This document shows, one piece after another, positions 50,361 through 60,539 of a stretch of DNA of 64,000 bases. The DNA lies in contig CAWEVI010000010.1 of the NCBI GenBank assembly GCA_963812475.1, positions 1 through 64,000 on the forward strand, given 5' to 3'. The stretch's first letter is position 1, and every line of letters starts with the position of its first letter. A program made the translations under genes and the position numbers. Below the pieces are notes generated by a model, which made no database searches, was not told where the DNA came from, and saw nothing but the letters and a program-made list of their open reading frames with translations. The stretch is from JAMXLO01 sp963812475. Its GTDB lineage: Bacteria > Pseudomonadota > Alphaproteobacteria > Acetobacterales > Acetobacteraceae.

Positions 50361-53300
50361 TCATTCCGCCGGCGTCGGCACCACAATCGGGGGCCGCCGG
50401 CCCGCCAACCGCTCCAGCGCCAGGTACACCACGGGTGTCGTATACAGCGTCAACATCTGTGACACGATCAGACCACCCACGATCGAAATCCCAAGCGGCT
50501 GTCGCAGTTCGGCGCCGGTGCCGAAGGCCAATGCCAACGGTAATGCCCCGAGCAAGGCCGCCAGCGTCGTCATCATGATCGGGCGGAATCGCTCCAGGCA
50601 GGCCTCGTGGATCGCCCGCGACGGCGAGAGCCCACGCTGACGTTCCGCCTCCAGTGCGAAATCCACCAGCATGATGGCGTTCTTCTTCACGATGCCCATC
50701 AGCAGGATAATGCCGATCATGCCCATGATCGACAGTTCGTTTCCGGTGATCAGCAATGCCAGCAGCGCGCCAAGGCCGGCCGAAGGCAGGGTAGAGATGA
50801 TGGTCAGCGGATGCAGCAGGCTTTCATACAACACGCCGAGCACGATGTAGATCGATATCAGCGCAGCGCCGATCAGCAGCGGCTGGGTCGCAAGTGACTG
50901 CTGCAAATATCTCGCATTTCCTGCGAACTGGGTGTGCACATCCTCCGGCATCCGCAACTCCCGCGATGCATTGTCCACCGCCGCCTCGGCATCGCCGAGC
51001 GCCATGCCGGGAGCCAGGTTGAAACTGATCGTGGCGGCGGGGAACTGGCCCTGATGACGCACCGCGAGCGGCGCCGTTCCGCGCTCGAAATGCGCGACGG
51101 CGGACAGCGGTACCTGTTTGCCTCCAGCGGCGCCAACATAGACGCGGTCGAGCAGCGACGGATCGGTCTGCAGTCGAGGGCTGATCTCCAGTACCACCTT
51201 GTACTGGTTGCGCTGGGCGTAGATTGTTGAGATCTGCCGCTGCGAATACGCATTGTTCAGCGCATCGTCGATCGCCGCAATATTGACGCCGAGCCTCGCG
51301 GCGGCGTCACGATCAATCACCACATTCACCTGTGGTCCCGAGCGATCCTGATCGGAGGTGACGTCCACGATGCCGAACGTCTCCCTCAGTTTGTCCTCCA
51401 GGGCGATCGCCCAGTGGCGCAGTGCGTTGATATCCTGGGTGACCATGGCGTATTGGAACTGTGCGCCGCCCTGCCGACCGCCGCCACGCAGGTCCTGTGC
51501 CGAGAACAGGGTCGTCTGCACGCCGCCGAGCTTCTCCAGCGGTTCGCGCAGCCGCGCAATCACCGCCTCCGAAGAGATGCCGCGCTCGGACAGCGGCTTG
51601 AGACTGACGGTGAGGTTGCCGCGATTGATCGAGCTCCAGCCATTCGACACACCGACAGTAGAACCGACGCTTGCGACCGCGGGATCGGCCAGCACGGCAT
51701 CCACCACCTCACGCTGGCGGTCCTCCATCGCCTGGAATGAAACGTCCGGCGAGGCGAGCGTGGAACCGATCAGGATTCCGGTGTCCTGCAACGGCAGGAA
51801 CCCTTTTGGAATCACGGTGTAGAGTCGAACGGTCAGCACGATGGTGGCGAGTGTCACCAGCAGCATGAATACGTGATGCTCCAGCGCCCAGCCGAGCGTG
51901 CGCGCATAGAATCGCTGCACGGCGGCGAAGCAGCGCTCCAGGGCACGGTCCAGGCGTGCGGCGAGCCGGCCGTGGGGCGCGGCCTTCGTGTCGGCGCGCA
52001 TGTACTGGCCACAGATCATCGGCGTCAGCGTCAGCGACACGACGGCCGACACTGCGATGGCGATCGTCATGGTCATGGCGAACTCGTGGAACAGCCTGCC
52101 CATGATGCCGCCCATGAAGATCAGCGGGATAAACACGGCGACAAGCGAGATGCTGATCGACATCACCGTGAAGCCGATCTGCCGCGATCCGATCAGCGCG
52201 GCGCGCAACGGGTCGGCGCCGCGTTCGCGATGCCGCATGATGTTCTCGATCATCACGATGGCATCATCCACCACGAAGCCGACCGATATGGTCAACGCCA
52301 TCAGCGAGAAATTGTCGAGCGAATAGCCGAGGAACCACATGCCGGCGAGCGTGCCGCAGATCGACAGCGGCACGGTGGCTGCCGCGGCGATCGTGGGTAT
52401 CAGGCGGCGCATGAACACCAGTACCACCAGCAGTACCAGCGCGATGGTGATCAGCAACGTGTACTGCACGTCGTTGACGCTGGCGCGGATCGTTGTGGTG
52501 CGGTCGGCGATCACCGTCAGCTTGATATTGGCGGGCAGCCACTCCATGAGCTGCGGCAACAGCTGTTTGATACGGTTCACCGTCTCGATGACGTTGGCGC
52601 CGGCCTCCTTGGTGATGGTCAGCAGGATCGCCGGCTGCTTGCCATTCCACGCGGCGAGGCGGGTGTTGGCGACGCCGTCAACCACGGTCGCCACATCGGA
52701 CAGGCGGAGGATCGCCCCGTTGCCGGCCTTGATCACCAGCGGTGCATAGTCCGCGGCCTGCGACAACTGGCCGTTGATGCCGATTGATTCGGCGCGGTCC
52801 GGACCTTGGAACGCGCCTATCGGTTGCAGGACATTGGTGCCCCGGATGGCGTTGAAGACGTCCTCGCCGGACAGGCCGGCGGCGGCCAGGCGCACCGGAT
52901 CGAGCCGGACGCGCACGGCTGGCTTTTCCGCGCCGTTCACCGTGACCTGCGACACGCCTTCGGACTGAGCGAGCCGCTGGGCCAGGACGCTGTCGGCAGC
53001 GTCGTAGATTTGCGCCGTGGTGAGTGTGTCGGACGACAGAGCAAGCGTCATGATCGGCGCATCGGCTGGATTGAACTTGCGATAGTAGGGACGCGTGGGG
53101 AGATCCGGGGGCAGGTCGGTGATCGCCGCATTGATCGCCGCCTGCACGTCGCGCGCCGCGCCGTTGATATCACGGTCGATGTCGAACTGCACGACGACGG
53201 AGGTATTGCCGATCGAGTTGGTGGAGGTGATTTCGGTCACACCGGATATCTCGCCGAGACGGCGCTCGAGCGGTGCGGCGACCGAATTCGCCATGGTCTC

Positions 53301-53468
53301 GGGATCTGCGCCGGGGCGTGCCGCGATCACCACGATGGTGGGGATGTCGAGGCTCGGAAGTGCCGAGATCGGCAGGAAGCGATATGCGACGATGCCCGCC
53401 AGGAGCAGGCCGAGCGACAGCAGGATCGTCGCGATCGGGCGGGCGATGAAGGGGACGGAAAACCCCAT
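50361..53468 (-). CDS. mdtC: RND efflux pump permease, MdtC type
   Basis: A 1,035-residue inner-membrane proton-driven pump of the AcrB/MdtBC family. It has the duplicated architecture of 12 membrane segments and two large periplasmic loops. The start MGFSVPFIARPIATILLSLGLLL is standard. TM4 proton-relay acids are in VGFVVDDAIVMIENIMRH, and FMRRLIPTIAAAATVPLSI leads into it. Late segments GIVKKNAIMLVDFALEAER and RFRPIMMTTLAALLGALPLA are typical. The second of two tandem pump genes; in MdtABC the two form a heterotrimer. Confidence 0.92.
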   Translation of the reverse strand: MGFSVPFIARPIATILLSLGLLLAGIVAYRFLPISALPSLDIPTIVVIAARPGADPETMANSVAAPLERRLGEISGVTEITSTNSIGNTSVVVQFDIDRDINGAARDVQAAINAAITDLPPDLPTRPYYRKFNPADAPIMTLALSSDTLTTAQIYDAADSVLAQRLAQSEGVSQVTVNGAEKPAVRVRLDPVRLAAAGLSGEDVFNAIRGTNVLQPIGAFQGPDRAESIGINGQLSQAADYAPLVIKAGNGAILRLSDVATVVDGVANTRLAAWNGKQPAILLTITKEAGANVIETVNRIKQLLPQLMEWLPANIKLTVIADRTTTIRASVNDVQYTLLITIALVLLVVLVFMRRLIPTIAAAATVPLSICGTLAGMWFLGYSLDNFSLMALTISVGFVVDDAIVMIENIMRHRERGADPLRAALIGSRQIGFTVMSISISLVAVFIPLIFMGGIMGRLFHEFAMTMTIAIAVSAVVSLTLTPMICGQYMRADTKAAPHGRLAARLDRALERCFAAVQRFYARTLGWALEHHVFMLLVTLATIVLTVRLYTVIPKGFLPLQDTGILIGSTLASPDVSFQAMEDRQREVVDAVLADPAVASVGSTVGVSNGWSSINRGNLTVSLKPLSERGISSEAVIARLREPLEKLGGVQTTLFSAQDLRGGGRQGGAQFQYAMVTQDINALRHWAIALEDKLRETFGIVDVTSDQDRSGPQVNVVIDRDAAARLGVNIAAIDDALNNAYSQRQISTIYAQRNQYKVVLEISPRLQTDPSLLDRVYVGAAGGKQVPLSAVAHFERGTAPLAVRHQGQFPAATISFNLAPGMALGDAEAAVDNASRELRMPEDVHTQFAGNARYLQQSLATQPLLIGAALISIYIVLGVLYESLLHPLTIISTLPSAGLGALLALLITGNELSIMGMIGIILLMGIVKKNAIMLVDFALEAERQRGLSPSRAIHEACLERFRPIMMTTLAALLGALPLALAFGTGAELRQPLGISIVGGLIVSQMLTLYTTPVVYLALERLAGRRPPIVVPTPAE

Positions 53469-53493
53469 TTAGAAATCATCCAATAGACACGAT

Positions 53494-53527
53494 GGCACGA
53501 AGTGCGAACGACCGCGGCCTTCGTGCC
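53494..53527. repeat. Hairpin between mdtB and mdtC
   Basis: GGCACGAAG (53494-53502) pairs with CTTCGTGCC (53519-53527), and CTTCGTG is repeated next to it. This GC-rich stem lies in the 80-bp gap between the pump genes and may set relative expression or be a small repeat. Confidence 0.5.
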
Positions 53528-53548
53528 TTCGTGTCTTCGTGGAGCAAT

Positions 53549-56500
53549 TCATTCCGCTGGCGCCGGTTGGGCGCCCGGGCGCGACAAACGCAGGCGCAGC
53601 CGTTCGAAGGCCAGATAGATCGCCGGCGTCGTGTAGAGCGTGAGGAATTGGCTGAGCAGCAGCCCGCCGACGATGGTGACGCCGAGCGGCCAGCGCAGTT
53701 CGGATCCCGCGCCGTGCTCCAGCATCAATGGCAGCGCAGCGAGCAGCGCCGCCATGGTCGTCATCATGATCGGACGGAAGCGCAGCAGGCAAGCCTCCTG
53801 GATCGCCGCCTGGGATGTGATACCGCGCGTTCGTTCCGCCTCGATGGCGAAATCGACCATCATGATGGCGTTCTTCTTCACAATGCCCATCAGCAGCACG
53901 ATGCCGACCAGGGCCACCAGCGACAGGTCGGTCCCGCACAGCATCAGCGCCAGCAATGCGCCGATGCCGGCTGACGGCAGCGTGGACAGGATGGTGATCG
54001 GATGGATCCAGCTCTCGTAAAGCACGCCCAACACGATGTAGATCACCACGACGGCGGCCAGGATCAACCACGGCTCCGCAGCCAGCGATCGCTGGAATTC
54101 CGCGGCATCACCCGAATAGCTGCCGGATATCGTCTCCGGCATACCGATCGCCTGCTCGGCCGCAGCCACCGCCTTCACCGCATCGCCCAGCGAATAGCCG
54201 GGCGCCAGATCGAAGCTCAGCGTCACCGAGGGGAATTGCGCCTGATGCGTGGCCACCAGCGGCGCAACGGTGCGCGTGATCGTGGCGATGCCGGACAAGG
54301 GAACCTGCGCGCCGCCGGTTCCGGGCACGCGCAGCAGACGCAGCGAATTTGGATCGGCCTGCCAGGACTGATCAGCCTCCAGCACTACACGGTACTGGTT
54401 GGATTGACCAAAGATGGTGGAGATCTGCCGCTGACCGAACGCGTCGTACAGCGTGTCCTGGATCGCCTGCATCGACACGCCCAGCCGCATCGCGGCGTCG
54501 CGATCGACGTTGATGTAGGTGCGGAAACCGTTGTTCTGCTGATCGGTGGCGACGTTCGTCAGTTCGAGCGCGTCAGCCAGCGCATGCAGCAATTTTGGCG
54601 CCCACTGGGCCAGTTCCATCTGATCGGTATCCATCAGCGTGTACTGGAACTGCGTGCGGCTGATGCGGGTGCCGATCTGGATGTCCTGCACCGGTTGGAA
54701 GAACGCCGTGATGCCCGCGACGCCGGCAATCGCCTGCTGCATGCGGGCCATCACCACCGCAACGGCATCGCGCTGGCTGACCGGTTTCAGTGCGATGGTG
54801 AGGCGACCGGTGTTGGGTGTCGCATTGATCGTGCCGGCGCCAACGAATGACACGATGCCTGTCACCGCCGGGTCCCGCTCGACGATCTGCGCGACCTGCG
54901 TCTGCAAGTCGATGAGCCGAGGGATCGACACGCTCTGGGCCGCCTCGGTGACGGCGATCAGCACGCCGGTATCCTGCTGCGGCAGAAATCCCTTGGGTAC
55001 CACAATGTATAGACCGATCGTGCCGGCCAGCGTGGCAACGGCGACCACCAGCACGAAGCGATGGTGGCCGAACGTCCAGAGCAAACTCCGGCGGTATCCA
55101 GCCAGCATCGCGTTGAAGCCGGCCTCGCTGATGCGCGCGATGCGGCCCGGCCGTTCCTCGCGCGCCGGGCGCAGGATGCGGCCGCACATCATCGGCGTCA
55201 GGGTCAGCGAGATCACCGCCGACACCACGACGGCGACCGAAAGTGTGACCGCGAACTCTTTGAAGAGCCGGCCTACCACGCCGGTCATGAACAGCAGTGG
55301 TATGAACACGGCGATCAGCGAGACGGTGAGCGAGACGATGGTGAAGCCGATCTGCGCCGCGCCGCGATAGGCCGCCTCCAGCGGGCGCATGCCCTGCTCG
55401 ATGTAGCGCACGACGTTCTCGATCATCACGATCGCATCGTCCACCACGAAGCCGGTGGCGATGGTCAACGCCATCAGCGACAGGTTGTCCAGGGCATAGC
55501 CAAGTTGCTGCATCACGCCGAACGTGCCGATCAGTGATAGCGGCAGGGCAACGGCAGGAATGAAGGTGGCGCGCGGCGAGCGTAGGAACACGAAGATCAC
55601 CGCCACCACCAGCATGACCGACATGATCAGCGTGATCTGCACGTCCCGGACCGACGCGCGGATCGTCTCGGTCCGGTCGGTGACGATGGTGACCCTGATG
55701 GCCGACGGGATGGCACTTTGCAGGCGCGGCAGCGCATCCTTCACCAGCTGCACGGTCTGCACGATGTTGGCGCCCGGTTGGCGCTGGATGTCGAGGACTG
55801 CCGCGGGCTGGTCTTTGTACCAAGCGGCGACGCGGTCGTTCTCCACCCCGGCGACCACGCTGCCCACATCGGACAGCCGCACCGGCGCGCTGTTGCGCCA
55901 GGCGACGACCAGATCGCGATAGGACGCCGCGTCGACAAGCTGGTCGTTGGCGCCCAGCGCGAAGGCAAGTCGCGGCCCATCGAACCCGCCCTTTGCGCCG
56001 TTGACATTGGCGTTGGCGACCGCGGTGCGCACGTCCTCCATTGCCAGCCCATAGGCGGCGAGCCGCGCGGGATCGACGCGAACGCGCACGGCGGGCCGCA
56101 ATCCGCCCTGCACGGTGACACGGCCGACACCGTCGATCTCGGAAAGTTTCGGCTGCAACAACGTGTCGGCTGCGTCGCTGATCATGTCGATCGGCATCGA
56201 GTCCGACGTGAGCGCCAAGGTCAGGATCGGCGCGTCCGCCGGGTTCACCTTTGCATAGACCGGCGGGTACGGAAGGTTTGCCGGCAACGTGCCGGCCGCG
56301 GCGTTGATCGCTGCCTGCACGTCCTGTGCGGCGGAATCCATGCTGCGGTTGAGGTTGAACTGCAGCGTGATCTGGCTGGTGCCTTCTGAACTTTGCGAGG
56401 TCATCGTGACCAGTCCGGGGATCTGGCCGAACTGGCGTTCGAGCGAGGCGGTGATCAGCGTCTCCACGGTTTCCGGGCTCGCACCAGGCAGTTGCGTGGT

Positions 56501-56641
56501 CACCTGGACGGTCGGGAAATCGACCTCCGGCAGGGCGGAGACGGGAAGGGCGCGGTAGCCGAGAACGCCCGTGAGCAGGATTGCGATCGCCAGCAGCCAG
56601 GTGGCGATCGGGCGGGCGATGAACGGCGCGGAGATGTTCAT
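53549..56641 (-). CDS. mdtB: RND efflux pump permease, MdtB type
   Basis: A 1,030-residue paralogue of the following pump gene. It starts MNISAPFIARPIATWLLAIAILLTGVLGYRALPVSALPEVDFPTVQV. The proton-relay acids lie in ATGFVVDDAIVMIENVVRYIEQG, and GIVKKNAIMMVDFAIEAERTRGI and RFRPIMMTTMAALLAALPLM mark the second half. It precedes mdtC and follows the fusion-protein gene, so the order is outer-membrane factor, fusion protein, MdtB, MdtC. Substrates could include novobiocin, bile salts or metals by analogy only. Confidence 0.92.
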   Translation of the reverse strand: MNISAPFIARPIATWLLAIAILLTGVLGYRALPVSALPEVDFPTVQVTTQLPGASPETVETLITASLERQFGQIPGLVTMTSQSSEGTSQITLQFNLNRSMDSAAQDVQAAINAAAGTLPANLPYPPVYAKVNPADAPILTLALTSDSMPIDMISDAADTLLQPKLSEIDGVGRVTVQGGLRPAVRVRVDPARLAAYGLAMEDVRTAVANANVNGAKGGFDGPRLAFALGANDQLVDAASYRDLVVAWRNSAPVRLSDVGSVVAGVENDRVAAWYKDQPAAVLDIQRQPGANIVQTVQLVKDALPRLQSAIPSAIRVTIVTDRTETIRASVRDVQITLIMSVMLVVAVIFVFLRSPRATFIPAVALPLSLIGTFGVMQQLGYALDNLSLMALTIATGFVVDDAIVMIENVVRYIEQGMRPLEAAYRGAAQIGFTIVSLTVSLIAVFIPLLFMTGVVGRLFKEFAVTLSVAVVVSAVISLTLTPMMCGRILRPAREERPGRIARISEAGFNAMLAGYRRSLLWTFGHHRFVLVVAVATLAGTIGLYIVVPKGFLPQQDTGVLIAVTEAAQSVSIPRLIDLQTQVAQIVERDPAVTGIVSFVGAGTINATPNTGRLTIALKPVSQRDAVAVVMARMQQAIAGVAGITAFFQPVQDIQIGTRISRTQFQYTLMDTDQMELAQWAPKLLHALADALELTNVATDQQNNGFRTYINVDRDAAMRLGVSMQAIQDTLYDAFGQRQISTIFGQSNQYRVVLEADQSWQADPNSLRLLRVPGTGGAQVPLSGIATITRTVAPLVATHQAQFPSVTLSFDLAPGYSLGDAVKAVAAAEQAIGMPETISGSYSGDAAEFQRSLAAEPWLILAAVVVIYIVLGVLYESWIHPITILSTLPSAGIGALLALMLCGTDLSLVALVGIVLLMGIVKKNAIMMVDFAIEAERTRGITSQAAIQEACLLRFRPIMMTTMAALLAALPLMLEHGAGSELRWPLGVTIVGGLLLSQFLTLYTTPAIYLAFERLRLRLSRPGAQPAPAE

Positions 56642-56664
56642 CGGTAGTTACACCGCCCCCCAAC

Positions 56665-56745
56665 CCCCTCCCAAAAGGGGAGGGGGAGCAGGTGCGGCAA
56701 GGTGCGATACTCCCCTTCCCCTTGCGGGAGGGGACTGGGGGGAGG
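56665..56745. repeat. Palindromic CT-rich repeat (copy 2)
   Basis: CCCCCTCCCAAAAGGGGAGGGGGAGC and ATACTCCCCTTCCCCTTGCGGGAGGGG match the element at 41055-41140. It fills the gap between the fusion-protein gene and mdtB. Confidence 0.65.
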
Positions 56746-56757
56746 AGTCAGCCCGCA

Positions 56758-58020
56758 TCAGCCCGCGCCACCCGACTGCCGTCGTCTGGTTCCCGGTGCG
56801 GCGGGCTGTGCAGCAGCCGGCGTGGCCCCTGCCGCGGCCGGCTGGACGATCGTCACCTTGCTGGCGTCCGACAGTCGCGACGTGCCGTCGATTACCACCT
56901 TGTCGCCCGGCGTCACGCCCTCGGTGATGATCGAGCCTTGACCGTCCTCGTGGCCAACGACGACGTTGCGGCGGCTCGCCGTGTTGTTCTGGTCGATCAC
57001 ATAGATATAGGCACCACGCGGACCACGCTGCACGGCCGCAGATGGAATGACCACGGCGTTCTTCGCGGTATCCACCTGCAGCTGCACGCCGACGAACGCG
57101 CCGGGCCACAACCGTTCACCCGAATTCGGGAACGTCGCCTTCAACTTGATCGTGCCCGTGGTGGGATCGACCTGATTGTCCAGTACGGCAAGGACGCCGG
57201 TATCCAGCACCCCAGCCGGACTGCCGGCGGCACCTTGCACGTAGGCCAGCACCTTGGGCGTCTCGCCGCGCATCGCGTTTGCGACGGCAGGAAGCGACTG
57301 CTGCGGCAGCGTGAACATGACGGAAATCGGATGCAGCTGGGTGATCATCACCATGCCGGTGGTATCCGCGGCGTGTACAATGTTGCCGGCGTCGACCTGG
57401 CGCATGCCGGTGCGCCCCTCCAGTGGAGCGATGATCGTGGTGTAGCCAAGCTGCGTGCGCGCCGTGTCGATCTGCGCCTGGTCCTGCGTTACCTGCGCCT
57501 CGAGCTGGGCCACCTGTGCCCGCGCCGTATCGGCCTGTTGGGCAGAGCTGTAGTTGTTGGCCACGAGCTTTTGGTACCGCGTCAGGTCGAGCCGCGCGTT
57601 GGCAAGCTGCGCCTCGTCCTGCGCCTTCTTGCCGGCTGCCTGGTCGAGCGCGGCCTGATAGGTGCGCGGATCGATCTGCGCGAGCAGGTCGCCCTTCTTC
57701 ACATCCTGGCCTTCCACGAAATTCACCGCGACCAGCGGGCCATCGACCATCGCCCTGACCGTGACCGTGTTGTAGGCCTGCACAGTGCCGAGCCCGTCGA
57801 GGTAGATCGGCACGTCCTTCTGTTCTGCTGCGGAGACCACGACCGGGATCGGCTGGTTTGCGTTGCGATCACGCGCCGTCTGACTGGTAGAATTAGCCGG
57901 CCAGAACCAGATCGCGTAGCCGATGCCAGCCAACACGAGCAGGCACAGCCCCAGCATGAGCCACCGGCGAGACCGGGTGCGGGTCAGCAGTTCGACCGGT
58001 TCGCGGGTCAACGAGTCCAT
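56758..58020 (-). CDS. mdtA: RND efflux membrane-fusion protein, MdtA type
   Basis: A 420-residue periplasmic adaptor anchored by one N-terminal membrane helix (WLMLGLCLLVLAGIGYAIWFW, about 20-40). The barrel and lipoyl parts contain VQAYNTVTVRAMVDGPLVAVNFVEGQDVKKGDLLAQIDPRTYQ, a long coiled-coil hairpin at about 105-170, then LGYTTIIAPLEGRTGMRQVDAGNIVHA. The ATG at 58020 is chosen because GAGGAACAG lies just upstream; a 22-residue longer frame is less likely. The tail is Ala/Pro-rich. It is in one direction with mdtB and mdtC. Confidence 0.92.
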   Translation of the reverse strand: MDSLTREPVELLTRTRSRRWLMLGLCLLVLAGIGYAIWFWPANSTSQTARDRNANQPIPVVVSAAEQKDVPIYLDGLGTVQAYNTVTVRAMVDGPLVAVNFVEGQDVKKGDLLAQIDPRTYQAALDQAAGKKAQDEAQLANARLDLTRYQKLVANNYSSAQQADTARAQVAQLEAQVTQDQAQIDTARTQLGYTTIIAPLEGRTGMRQVDAGNIVHAADTTGMVMITQLHPISVMFTLPQQSLPAVANAMRGETPKVLAYVQGAAGSPAGVLDTGVLAVLDNQVDPTTGTIKLKATFPNSGERLWPGAFVGVQLQVDTAKNAVVIPSAAVQRGPRGAYIYVIDQNNTASRRNVVVGHEDGQGSIITEGVTPGDKVVIDGTSRLSDASKVTIVQPAAAGATPAAAQPAAPGTRRRQSGGAG

Positions 58021-58090
58021 TCTGTTCCTCGAGACGAACCTCGTCTCATTTGGGCGCGATATCGTGACATCCTTGGGCGATGGCAATGGA

Positions 58091-59599
58091 TCATCGGACG
58101 TTGCCCCCTACAGGCAGCGCGACGCCACCGGGCAGCATCCCCGGCTTCAAGCCCGGGAACTGATCCGGGATGGGCTCGGGCGGCTGAACCCAGCCACCGC
58201 CAAGCGCCTTGTACAGCGCCAGCAGTGCCTGGAAGCGCGTCAGCCGCACCTGCGCGAGAAGGTCCTGGTCGTTGAACAAAGTGGTCTCCGCCTGGAGCAC
58301 GGTCGTGATGTCCACCGTGCCCGCGATCATCTGCGCGCGCGCGATGTCGGCGGCCCGCTGCGCCGTCGTCACCGCCTGACGCTGCAGCGCCTCCTGTTCG
58401 GTGGTGAAGCGCCAGGCCGTCAGCGCGTTTTCAACGTCGGTGAAGGCCTGGATCACCGCCTTTCGATAGTCGGCCAGCAATTCGTCGTATCGCCCCTTCG
58501 CCTGTTCGAGCTGCCCGCGCAGCGTGCCGGCATCGAACAACGGCTGGGTCAATCCGGCGGCCAGCGCCACAAGCGTGCCGCCCGGACCGAACAGCGTGTG
58601 CAGCGCGGCGTTGGCGAAGCCATAGGATCCGGTGAGCTGAACCGAGGGAAAGAAGGCGGCGCGCGCTACCTTGATGTCGAAGTTCTGCGCAATCAACTGT
58701 GCCTCTGCCTCGGCCACGTCGGGCCGACGCTCCAACAGGCTGGACGGCAGGCCCGGAGCAACCGGCGGCAGCGACAACGTATCGAGCGAGCCCGGCCGGA
58801 CAGTGATCGCTTCCGGCGGGCGGCCCACCAGGATACCCAGGCCGATCAGTTCCTGCTCAAGCTGGTTGCGCAAGCTGGGGATCACTGCCCGCTCGCCGGC
58901 CACCAGCGCCTCCTGCTGGGCAAGGTCGAGCGCGCTGGCAGTGCCGGCATCGATGCGGCCTCGGATCACGGCCAGCGTATGTTCGGCATCAGCCAGGTTG
59001 TTCTGCGCGACGACCAGGCGATCAGCCAACCCAAGGGCGGTGAACCAGGTATTGGCCACATTTGTCACCACCGTCAGCGCGACCACCTGCTGGTCAAACC
59101 GGCTGAACATCGCGCTGGAGACGGCGGCTTGCCGAGCGGCGCGGTTCAACCCCCAGAAATCCACCTCGTAGGCCACGTTCAGCGGCGTAAGGCTGTAATT
59201 GTGGATGTCGATCGTCGAGGTTGTGCTGCCGCCGCGCGATATGCCGGAAAAACCCTGCGTGGCGCCGACCTGCTGCCAGCTTGCGTTACCGGTCGCGGTC
59301 ACCGTGGGCAGCAGTGGCGCACCGGCGATCCGCACCTGTGCGTCGGCCTGGCGGACTCGGGCGATGGCGGCGGCGATGTCGAGGTTCTCGACGCGGGCCT
59401 GCTCGATCAGTGCATCCAGGTCGGGCGAATTGAACCCCCGCCACCAGTCCTCCGAGGGCCACGCGGCGGTCTCGGTCGCCGAGGTGGCGCGGAATTCAAC
59501 GGGCATCTCGAGCTGCGGCCGCAGGTAGGCGGGACCAAGATCGCAGCCGCCGAGCAGCAGGACGAGCGGTATCGCCCCGCGGGTCGCGAGGCTGCTCAC
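58091..59599 (-). CDS. Efflux outer-membrane factor, NodT/OprM family lipoprotein
   Basis: About 502 residues. It has a lipoprotein signal (ATRGAIPLVLLLGGCDLGP, modified Cys near residue 19). The TolC-like repeats are ESDWW-type WPSEDWWRGFNSPDLDALIEQARVENLDIAAAIARVRQADAQVRIA, then VAYEVDFWGLNRAARQAA and LLERRPDVAEAEAQLIAQNFDIKVARAAFFPSVQLTGSYG, all diagnostic. The start is inferred as the GTG at 59599 because it sits right before the signal; the open frame extends to an ATG at 59728. It would form the outer-membrane exit duct of the MdtABC-like pump. Confidence 0.9.
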   Translation of the reverse strand: MSSLATRGAIPLVLLLGGCDLGPAYLRPQLEMPVEFRATSATETAAWPSEDWWRGFNSPDLDALIEQARVENLDIAAAIARVRQADAQVRIAGAPLLPTVTATGNASWQQVGATQGFSGISRGGSTTSTIDIHNYSLTPLNVAYEVDFWGLNRAARQAAVSSAMFSRFDQQVVALTVVTNVANTWFTALGLADRLVVAQNNLADAEHTLAVIRGRIDAGTASALDLAQQEALVAGERAVIPSLRNQLEQELIGLGILVGRPPEAITVRPGSLDTLSLPPVAPGLPSSLLERRPDVAEAEAQLIAQNFDIKVARAAFFPSVQLTGSYGFANAALHTLFGPGGTLVALAAGLTQPLFDAGTLRGQLEQAKGRYDELLADYRKAVIQAFTDVENALTAWRFTTEQEALQRQAVTTAQRAADIARAQMIAGTVDITTVLQAETTLFNDQDLLAQVRLTRFQALLALYKALGGGWVQPPEPIPDQFPGLKPGMLPGGVALPVGGNVR

Positions 59600-59826
59600 G
59601 GTTTGGCCGCTATCGAATTCTCTGCCAGGCCGTCCGCCATCGCCGATGCACCACGCGATCTCCTGCCGCTCTCTACCATGCCGCGCATAACACGGCGCAA
59701 AGATGTCGCTGCCGGGGCGGCGGAGCACCGCCGGTGCACGTCGAGCAGGGAATGAGGGATACTGGGCGGGGGCGCTCAGGCCCGCAGGTGGACCTTACTC
59801 AGTGCGGCTCACCCAGGGCGGACGGC

Positions 59827-59861
59827 AGAACGAGGCCGGGGGTTTGGTCCGACCTCGTTCT
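59827..59861 (-). terminator. Stem-loop downstream of the SCO gene
   Basis: AGAACGAGG (59827-59835) pairs exactly with CCTCGTTCT (59853-59861) across a 17-nt loop, 28 bp past the SCO stop. No U-tract follows, so it may attenuate rather than stop transcription between the copper genes and the efflux genes. Confidence 0.4.
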
Positions 59862-59888
59862 TCCTATCAGGCTCGCTTCGGCCACGCC

Positions 59889-60485
59889 TTAGGCGCGTTC
59901 CGGGGCAGCCCGCTTCACGGCTCCGACGATCACGTTCGGATTGACCAGCCCGGGACTCATGATCCAACGATGCATCGGCACGTCGCCGATGCGGATGGCG
60001 GCGATGTGCGCTTCCAGATTTGCGTCCTCGACGGGATTGGACTCGACGAAACCCAGGCGGTGACGGAGCAGATCGATGTCGCCCGGCTTGCCGGTCAGCA
60101 GAAGCCAACCCGGTCCCGCTCCGTAGGTCTTGGCATAGGCCGCCAACACCGCTTGCGTGTCTAGTTCGGGTTGCAGCGTGATCGAATACATGAACACGTC
60201 CTTGCCGATGCGCGGGCCAAGAAGGTCCTGCACGGCGGAAAGGTTCTCCATCACCAGCGGGCAGAGCGCGTCGCAGCCGGTAAAGAAGAAATTGACGAGG
60301 ACGATCTTGCCCTTCAGCAGGTCGTCATAGAATTTGAATGTCCGCCCGTCCTGAGCGGTCACCTCGACGTCGGTGAACCACTCGACGCCGTCCTGAGGGA
60401 GCTTCCCTGCCTTGCCCGATGACGCAAGGGCGAATGGCACAAAAGCGGCTGCCGCGGCCCCTACCAAGAAGTTTCGCCTGTCCAT
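59889..60485 (-). CDS. SCO1/SenC family copper chaperone-like protein
   Basis: A 198-residue exported protein with a thioredoxin fold. The N-terminus DRRNFLVGAAAAAFVPFALASS is a Tat-like signal. Copper ligands are Cys71 and Cys75 in FFFTGCDALCPLV (CxxxC), with His160 as the likely third. DVTAQ-type strands (DVEVTAQDGRTFKFYDDLLKGKIVLVNF) and LGPRIGKDVFMYSITLQPELDT fit the family. The start ATG at 60485 follows AAGGATCAGGG. It lies 54 bp after the multicopper oxidase gene, so it may deliver copper to that enzyme or to an oxidase. Confidence 0.87.
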   Translation of the reverse strand: MDRRNFLVGAAAAAFVPFALASSGKAGKLPQDGVEWFTDVEVTAQDGRTFKFYDDLLKGKIVLVNFFFTGCDALCPLVMENLSAVQDLLGPRIGKDVFMYSITLQPELDTQAVLAAYAKTYGAGPGWLLLTGKPGDIDLLRHRLGFVESNPVEDANLEAHIAAIRIGDVPMHRWIMSPGLVNPNVIVGAVKRAAPERA

Positions 60486-60539
60486 GTCCCTGATCCTTCG
60501 ATGTCTGACTGATGTGGCAATATCGCTGGCCACGACGCA

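Noticed and set aside
54573..56663. 696-codon frame in mdtB and long antisense frames across the efflux genes
   Set aside because: Third-position GC bias of the real genes opens these frames; they lack family motifs.
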